Positions 57,201 to 64,000 of a stretch of 64,000 bases of DNA are shown here, in pieces. The notes under the pieces were generated by a model. That model was not told the origin of the DNA. It worked only from the letters and a program-made list of their open reading frames with translations, and searched no databases. A program made the translations under genes and the position numbers. Position 1 is the stretch's first letter. Every line of letters starts with the position of its first letter. Origin of the DNA: Hippopus hippopus (taxonomy: Eukaryota > Mollusca > Bivalvia > Cardiida > Cardiidae); the NCBI GenBank assembly GCA_946811185.2, contig OX328096.1, forward strand, positions 35,662,011-35,726,010, given 5' to 3'.

Positions 57201-57905
57201 TATTTGTTTATGGTGGTCAGTGTTAAAAATTTTGAGTCTGTCAATTTTTCATTGAAGCTTTATAAAATTTCTCATTCCCCTTTGCAACTTATAAACTGCA
57301 TTTTGTAAAATTTTTATATCTATTCTTGACCACTTTCTGCCTCAATTTTTACTTATAAAGCTTATTTATGTGATTGTCTTTGAAATTTCCAAGAATCTAT
57401 AAATACAGATTTATAAATTTAATTAATCTATGTCCTAAAGTCAGATATTTCTCGCTGCAGATTTCAACTTAGCAGACTTAAGAGTTTGTTACCAATATTC
57501 TACAGAAAATACAACACATTAAGTGTAATTTAAAAAAAAAACTAAAAGCAATTAGCATACTATGGAAGAAAGAACCTTCTAATATTAAAAAGAATCTGAA
57601 AATAGACATGCATGTTTGACCTTTCTGTTGACTGTTGGTAATTCAAAATCATTTCATTAATTATTTCTGTATATTGATATATGGTCTCAAAAATCAAAAT
57701 ACTTATTTCATGTTGCCAGACAAGATTTACTACTAATACAATCCATAAACATAGTCAATTAAAAAAATGTAAATATCTTTTTGGAAAAAGGGGTCTAAGT
57801 GTCTCACTGAATCAGGGGTCTATGTGTCTCAGGGGTCCAATTGTCACCAAAATTTTAAGGGGTCTAAATGGTCAGGGGTCTATGTGCCTGACATCCGGTC
57901 AAATG

Positions 57906-58490
57906 TTGTCTGGAGCTACAAACACTTAAAAAAAAGTAAAAGTGGGAAATGATAATGAGCGGAAAGGTATAGATATGTAAAAATGAAATAAAAATACAGA
58001 TTCTAAATCTAGTTTGTAGGACCATATAATTTTTCTACATCATGACAGATCTAGATATATCTTTATTGAAACAATGGAAAAGAACCTACCTAGGTCAACA
58101 AACTTTTTGTATTCCACAATATAGACTATTCATGTGGTGTTTACACAAGTATCATGTGACTATGCATAATGAAAGACTTCAGAGTATATTTAAATCTACA
58201 TCTCACTCGTCACAAGTCGGCCCTTCCTTAACTTCATCTAAGTTGCTGCTCTACAGATAACCCACAATTTACCCCTGTCATTGATCATGCATGTTTGTTA
58301 TCTAACCTGTTACGGTTATTTGTTTTAACAATACAAAACAAGAGCAACTGACACAAAAAAGTGCCTCTTGAAGGAAAGGAAGATATAGATCTGCTTTTGT
58401 TGATTATACCTTGTATGCTAAAAATATGTAGCTATTCTAGATCTCTTGTTTTTGCCTCTAGATCTGTTGAAGGAACACCAGATCTGTGCT
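57906..58490. other. No gene or repeat recognised
   Basis: AT-rich sequence between the 9-bp-duplication element and a family A fragment. Confidence 0.45.
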
Positions 58491-58494
58491 CGTT

Positions 58495-58630
58495 CGAAAC
58501 CAGCATCTTCTCCTTTTCCCATAATGTTCTCTAACTTTCCAAAAACAAATTTCACTTTTTGAGTCACATTTATTTTGTCATCTGCAAATGCTTTCAATTT
58601 GGACAAGTCTAAACTTTATCATTTGGCAGA
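58495..58630 (-). mobile_element. Family A element, 5' half missing
   Basis: accagcatcttctccttttc followed by the complete right portion to taaactttatcatttggca. Confidence 0.72.
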
Positions 58631-58769
58631 TGTTTAAAGGACAATCGCTATATATGAAACCTAAAGCTTTGAAACTGTTCGCCTATTGTATCCCATGTGT
58701 ACTGCTTTTCATGCAATGTATCGGTATATTGTATGATTTGTATGAAGATGGCAATAAAATATGTAAACG

Positions 58770-58934
58770 TGTTGTCAGGACCCTGATTTCGACGATGGTT
58801 ATGTGGGAAAGTAGCCAGTGGCTTGGAAAGAAAATTGTGTGGAGTACTGGTAGATTCCAGGAAAGCATGGATAGGTGCACTGGAATAATGTTGAAAACGG
58901 CGTTAAACAACATACAATCAATCAATCAATCGTT
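58770..58934 (+). mobile_element. SINE, 5'-truncated
   Basis: ggttatgtgggaaagtagcc, cagtggcttggaaagaaaat, tgttgaaaacggcgttaaac, then a CAAT-rich tail (caatcaatcaatcaatc). No tRNA head. Confidence 0.78.
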
Positions 58935-59396
58935 AATGACCCTGTGGAAAAAGCCTTTCGAAAACATTGTTGGAAAAAGGTTTCTTCCTTCTCCCACAAA
59001 GGTTTCTATTCTATGAAGGACAAATTTCCCTATTTAAGCAGGAATTCATTTCAATTCCTCAAATTTCAAATCCGCAAATCCTGTCAATTTAGTAAAGTCT
59101 GAAATTTTCTACTTTTCCCACAATGTTTTCTATCCTTCCTGAAACAAATTTCTTTTTTTTTTTAGTCAAATTTATTTGTCGTCTGCAAATGCTTTAAATT
59201 TTGTCTAGGTAAGAAGACAAAATTGTAGATTAGTTCAAATTCAAAGCATTTGCAGATAACAAATTTCTGCTTGAAAAAGAAAGAAATTGTTGTTTGAGAG
59301 GAGAAAATGCTGTTTACAGGCATTTTCCCAGAACGTTTTCAGAAGCCTTCTTTCTTGGGGTTTTCGTAACAGGGGATTGTTTAGTAAGGAGTTAAA
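58935..59396. mobile_element. Cluster of decayed family A copies
   Basis: Minus-strand pieces at about 58935-59105 and 59108-59205, then a plus-strand copy at about 59208-59396 (attgtagattagttcaaatt ... gattgtttagtaaggagtt). Confidence 0.6.
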
Positions 59397-59928
59397 GTTG
59401 CTTTCACAACCCTAGTTGCTTCGGTGCTACACATGCAGTCTGATCGTTGTTCTACCAAATCAGCTTTGCAACCTTCAAATTGCATTTATTTATCTTTTTT
59501 CTAGACTGAAAATGCCTGTTGGGTTTATTTGGCACTGTAAGGGTTAAAATACAAGTGGGTATAAATTAGAAAATTCAACAAACAGAATGTTCATAGATAT
59601 CTTTTTATTATAATTTACCAAACACATGTTTTGTTGTTTAAAACACATGGCACAGAACACAGAGAATATATGAATCTACTACTAAACCAAATCTCTCATC
59701 TGTCACATAAAGTTAAATCCATTTCTACAAGCCCTTATGTTGACAGCATAGGAAACATTTTAGGTAAATTAGTCAGCTGCCTGTAATAAGCAATAGCTCC
59801 TTTTCTTAAAATGTTTTCCATAATGCTCAAAAACACTAATTTTATTGCATTTACTGGCTTGCCCTTGTGTTTATTTTTTAAATAATTTCTGGTAGTACAT
59901 GTATATTTATAGCCTGTGCAGTGAAGGA

Positions 59929-60124
59929 TTAACCCTTTATCACACAATCCTAATTTTTAACAACCCTGAGCAAGAAGGGTTTTGAAAACATGGTGGGAAA
60001 AGGAGAATTTCTCAATTTCCTTCCCTTTTAAATGCAAAATCTTATTAGTTTAGCCTGATTTGTCTTCTGAATGTGCATTCAATTTGGATGGGTCTATAAT
60101 TTTTGTTGATATGCAAAGAGTTTA
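59929..60124 (-). mobile_element. Family A element, core deleted
   Basis: TTAA-CCCTTTATCACACAATCC at the left; atggtgggaaaaggag then a jump to the right block. Confidence 0.72.
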
Positions 60125-60289
60125 CAAATTAAAAAAGTAAAGGGACAACACAGTAAAAATCAAAACAAACATAACCAGGTTATGTCAAAATGAGAACCAA
60201 TTTCCATTATCATATCACTCACCATTCAAGCTCAAGAATTTTTTTCAGTCTCAAAAAAAGGTAAAACAATAGAAAAGGTGCTGTAGTTA

Positions 60290-60514
60290 TTAACTCTTTC
60301 CTATACAACAAAGTTTGAGACTCACCCAAATTGAAAGCAACTGCAGACCACAAATTGTTTGGGCCTCAAATGGTAGGTCTTGTCTGTAATTGGGTAGAAC
60401 ACATTGTGAGAAAAGGAGGAAATGCTACCAGTATTTTCTCCTTTTCCCACTATCTTTTCAAAAGACTCTTTCTGCAGGGTTGTTAAAACTCAGGATTGTG
60501 TGGTAAAGGCTTAA
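60290..60514 (+). mobile_element. Family A element
   Basis: TTAA at both ends; core shortened to aatgctaccagtattttctc. The last TTAA begins another truncated copy running to about 60660. Confidence 0.78.
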
Positions 60515-60840
60515 CCATGTATCAGATGACAAAGTATCAGACATGTCTTGTCTAGATTAAAAACTTTTGCAGACAACAAATGTGGCTAGTATGATAAAGT
60601 TAGTCTTTGGAAAGGTAGAGAACACTGATGGAAGAGCTTGCCAGCATTTACCCCTATATCCACAGGGCTGTAATGTACGGAATTGATAGGAACTCAGGGC
60701 TGTAATGCAAGGAAGTGATAGGAACTCATCGAGCTAAGATTTGAGTACAACCTTTCTTTTAAAATCATAAACTATTTTGGCACTAATTTAAATGAAAAAT
60801 TAAAAATACATGTGTACATGTATATACAAATACATATTCA

Positions 60841-61070
60841 TGAGTGGTTTTCTGGGAAAAGGAGATAAAAGTATCTTTGTAAAGCATCATACCAAGCAGG
60901 TTGTCCGTGATATGGATCCATTTAGTCTAAAACCACCTGAATCATGAGGTAGAATGGTCTTTTGACATGCAGAAACCAATGGCAAATATGTTTTGACCAA
61001 GGTCATCCTGCGTGGATATGGGTTGATACTTTTTGCAGATGCATTGATCCCCTTTTCAGACAGCATGACA
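60841..61070. mobile_element. Family C element
   Basis: gtggttttctgggaaaagga at the left and gatccccttttcagacagca at the right. Confidence 0.65.
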
Positions 61071-61135
61071 TATATATATACATATGCTGAAAGGGGAAAG
61101 TAATAAAGAAATTAAAACAAAGGTTTGCCACGTAT

Positions 61136-61356
61136 CTCTTTACCACACGACAAAATTTTAGACTTGTCCAAATTGGAAGCTTTTGCAAACAACAAATAAA
61201 ATTTGGCTTAAATTATGGGATTTGTCTTTGGCAGGATTGAAAACATTGTGGGGAAAGGAAAAAAATGCTGGTTACCAGCATTTTCTCCTTTTCCCGCAAT
61301 GTTCTCCAAAGTCTTCTGACATAGTTTTAACTTGGGATAGTTCGGTAAAGGGTTAA
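61136..61356 (+). mobile_element. Family A element, full length
   Basis: CTCTTTACCACACGACAAAA at the left, ending cggtaaagggttaa; near-perfect core. Confidence 0.86.
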
Positions 61357-61674
61357 TAATTGATTGTATGGTGTTTAATGCCGTTTTCAACATTATTTCA
61401 GTTATATCGTGGCGGCCAGTGCACCTATCCATGCTTTCCTGGAGTCTCTTTTACCAGTACTCCGTACAGTTTTCTTTCCAAGCCACTGGCTGCTTTCCCA
61501 CATAATCATCGTCGAAACAATGGTCAGCAGTGGGAGAGGAATGAATCCTGTCGCAGTGACTATCACCAATCCTCGGAAAGAAATTGGCCGAGCCAGGGGT
61601 TGTAGCCAGGGATCGAACCCTGGACCCCGTGTTCTCAAGTCCTGCACGCTACCGACTGAGCTACCGGGGCTTGG
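61357..61674 (-). mobile_element. Complete tRNA-headed SINE
   Basis: On the minus strand: tRNA-like head (ggtagctcagtcggtagcgt A-box, ccagggttcgatccctgg B-box), conserved body (cgacaggattcattcctctc, gattatgtgggaaagcagcc), and tail to gaaaacggcattaaacacc. It sits exactly between two family A copies. The body matches copies at 29128 and 58770. Confidence 0.85.
61603..61672 (-). tRNA. tRNA-like head of the SINE (not a functional gene)
   Basis: About 70 nt with good A- and B-boxes and near-complementary acceptor ends, but fused to the SINE body. RNA polymerase III promoter function is plausible. Confidence 0.45.
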
Positions 61675-61681
61675 CAAAGGG

Positions 61682-61877
61682 TTAACAAACAATCCCATAT
61701 TTATGCTTGTAACCTTCTGAATAGAGGCTTTGGAAAACATCATTGGAAATGAAGAAATGCCTGTAACCAGCATTTCCTGCTTTGCCCACAATATTTTCTA
61801 AGCCATTGAAGATAAATTTTATGATTTGAGATGCTTCAAATTTGGACAAGTCTAAAATTTTGGCATCTGGTAAAGAG
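61682..61877 (-). mobile_element. Family A element
   Basis: TTAA then caaacaatcccatatt; core with mismatches (atgcctgtaaccagcatttc); right end gcatctggtaaagag. Confidence 0.75.
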
Positions 61878-62214
61878 CCGAGACTTTATAACTCATTAAA
61901 TATTCAGGCTAATTTTAGACATTTATCCATGAACAGTTATAAGTGACACAAAGAAGAAATATAGGAAGGCAAGAAAACCACATGTGAATGATGTGAAAAA
62001 GAAGTAATATCTCATGTCAAGAAATTGCTCCTTAACTAAATAAAGTTTTCAAATCCTATTTTACTACTACTAGGATACTCAAAGTCGTATGGGGCATAAA
62101 ACCAGATTTTGAATACAAAGTTTTTTTTGGGAGGAAAAAAATTGATATTTTGTTACGAAAAATCATAAGGATGTGACGTTACCCATAGCTCATACAAACA
62201 AGAGGGCCATGATG

Positions 62215-63610
62215 GCCCTGAAGTCGCTCACCTGAGTCTTTTGACCAAACATGACCCATTTTCAATCTCTTTCGAGATATTATGGCAAACATTCTAGCAA
62301 GATTTCATAATTATTGGACTGAAAATTTGGCCTCTACCTTGTACACAAGCTTTTTCTAGAATTTCTCTCAGTGACTTACTTTTAAGCCAAACATAGCCCA
62401 TTTTCCCATTGTAGATATCATCAAAACAAAGATTCTGACCACCTTTCATAAGTATTGGACAGAAAATGTGGCCTCTAGAGCGTACACAAGGTTTTTGTAA
62501 GATTTGACTGGGCACCTAGTTTTTCACCCAATGTGACCCATTTTCAATTTCATCATATTGATCATCAAGACAAACATTCTGACTTATTTTCATAAGTAGT
62601 GGACAGAAAATGATGACTCTAGAGCTACACAAGCTATTTCAAAGTTTTGACCTGGTGACCTAGTTTTTGACCCGATGAAACCCATTTTCAAACTCATTCA
62701 AGATATCATTATAACAAACATTCTGACCAACTTTCCTGAGTATTTCACTGAAAATGTGGTCCAAGAAATCATCAAGACAAACATTCTGACCAAGTTTCAT
62801 GAGTATTGCACTAAAAAAAAGTGGCCACTAGAAGGTACACAAGGTTTTTCTAAGATTTGACCTAGTTTTTGGCCCAATGTGACCCATTTTCGAACTCGTC
62901 CGAGATATCATCAAGACAAACCTTCTGACCAACTTTCAAGAGTTTTGGATTGAAAATGTGGCCTCTAGAGCCTACACAAGGTTTTTCTAAGATTTGACCT
63001 AGTGACCTAGTTTTTGACTTGACATGACCCTTTTTCGAACTCGTCCGAGATATCATCAAGACAAACATTCTGTTCAACTTTCAAGAGTTTTGGACTGAAA
63101 TATGGACTCTAGAGCATACACAAGGTTTTTCTACGATATGACCTAGTGACCTAGTTTTTGACCCGACATGACCCATTTTCGAACTCGTCCGAGATATTAT
63201 CAAGACAAATATTCTGAACAACTTTCAGGAGTTTTGGACTGAAAATGTGGCCTCTAGAAGGTACACACAGTTTTTCTAAGATTTGACCTAGTGGCCTAGT
63301 TTTTGACCCGACATGACCCATTTTCAAACTCATCCAAGATATCATCAAGACAAACATTCTGACAAACTTTCAAGACTTTTGGACTGAAAATGTTGCCTTT
63401 AGAGCGTACACAAGGTTTTTCTAAGATTTGACCTAGTGACCTAGTTTTTGACCCGACATGATCCATTTTCGAACGCGTCCGAGATATCAAGACAAACATT
63501 CTGACCAAGTTTCATGAGTACTGGACTGAAAATGTGGCCTCTAGAGCGTACACAAGGTAAAAGTTGACAATGGACAACGCATGCCGGACGCAGCACGATC
63601 ACAAAAGCTC
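62215..63610. repeat. Tandem array of about 142-bp units with inverted end tags
   Basis: Nine to ten units, each with catgacccattttcgaactc, gagatatcatcaagacaaac and gcgtacacaaggtttttcta. The marker 'tacacaagg' falls near 62484, 62836, 62973, 63116, 63407 and 63548, with variants at 62340, 62620 and 63262. One unit near 62700-62800 is shortened. The array is bounded by gctcacctgag on the left and ctcaggtgagc on the right. Confidence 0.88.
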
Positions 63611-63851
63611 ACCTTGGGCACTTTGTGCTCAGGTGAGCTAACAAAAACTCGAACCCACAACCTTCAAAACTGACAAATGGAATAGGGAATTTTACAGTAA
63701 AAATACACAAAAAAATATAGTAAACCCTTGTATTTTGATGTATTTCTGTCTATGTATGAAGTTTTAGCCCCTTTGCATGGAAATGAAAATTAGCAGTCTT
63801 TGTTAACATTTTCTATAAAACTTGTGAAATGAAATCTAGTTTAATGCCCCT

Positions 63852-64000
63852 TTAACCCTTTACCAAACAATCCCTGGGTTTTACGACCCTGAGAAAGAAG
63901 CCTTTTAAAAACATTTTCTCCTTTTCCCACAATGTTTTCTACCCTGCTGGAAACAAATTTCAATTTTTGAGTTACGTTTATTTTGTCGTCTGCAAGTGCT
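63852..64000 (-). mobile_element. Family A element, cut by the window end
   Basis: TTAA-CCCTTTACCAAACAATCC, then a core in which the left hairpin arm is deleted (aaacattttctccttttccc). Confidence 0.8.

Larger units (their letters stand above)
56177..57896. mobile_element. Mutator-like element with 9-bp target duplication and iterated terminal motif
   Basis: Flanked by GGTCAAATG (56168-56176 and 57897-57905). Inverted ends of about 110 bp share agacccctgaccatttagac then cccttaaaatttt. The octamer AGACCCCT (or GGACCCCT) recurs about five times in each end. Two family A copies (56657, 57068) lie inside. No transposase ORF seen. Confidence 0.75.

Noticed and set aside
62294..63508. Four related minus-strand ORFs (VGSKTRSLGQILEKPCV-like)
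   Set aside because: They follow the 142-bp tandem units; each stops within a unit or two and none has a start context or domain.

Overview
The window is eukaryotic nuclear DNA, most likely from a bivalve mollusc. This rests on split genes with GT/AG introns, a CYP3-clan cytochrome P450, tRNA-headed SINEs of the kind found in bivalves, and very dense small non-autonomous DNA transposons. The species assignment is inference. There is no bacterial gene organisation, CRISPR array or rRNA gene.

Two protein genes can be supported. (1) A complete 14-exon cytochrome P450 gene on the minus strand, with its ATG at 55514 and its stop at 34334. All exon phases join to give 514 residues carrying the membrane anchor, proline hinge, WxxxR, AGYETT, ExxR, PERF and haem-cysteine motifs. 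The gene is spread over 21 kb because its introns are packed with transposons. One intron begins with GC instead of GT. (2) A single large ankyrin-repeat exon on the plus strand at 24782-26194 (470 aa).

Most of the rest is mobile DNA. The dominant family (A) is a roughly 225-bp TTAA-flanked element with CCCTTTACCA termini and a near-perfect central palindrome of about 55 bp. About 50 copies or fragments are present, in both orientations, making up around 15 percent of the window by eye. A second TTAA family (B, CCCTTTCAGC termini) carries another hairpin. Families C, D, E and F are further interspersed repeats.

Layout: 0-2 kb holds family A copies, one with a 49-bp palindromic insertion. 3.3-4.8 kb is a TA-flanked element with two elements nested inside it. 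5.7-6.5 kb holds family E and A copies and a CT tract. 7.1-8.4 kb is a Penelope-like GIY-YIG fragment in a 370-bp inverted repeat, bracketed by microsatellites and inserted into a family A copy. 8.6-9.8 kb is a tandem and inverted tRNA-like array. 10-20 kb is repeats only. 20.6-22.9 kb is an hAT-type element with an exact 8-bp target duplication. 24.8-26.2 kb is the ankyrin exon, and 26-34 kb is repeats. 34.3-55.5 kb is the P450 gene, with a mariner copy in intron 10 and a Mutator-like element with a 9-bp duplication in intron 1. 56.2-57.9 kb is a second element with a 9-bp duplication and iterated terminal motifs. 58-62 kb holds SINEs and family A copies. 62.2-63.6 kb is a tandem array of about 142-bp units.

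The P450 would act in oxidative metabolism at the ER membrane. Nothing links the two genes functionally. The unusual content of the window is its nested, palindrome-rich transposon landscape.
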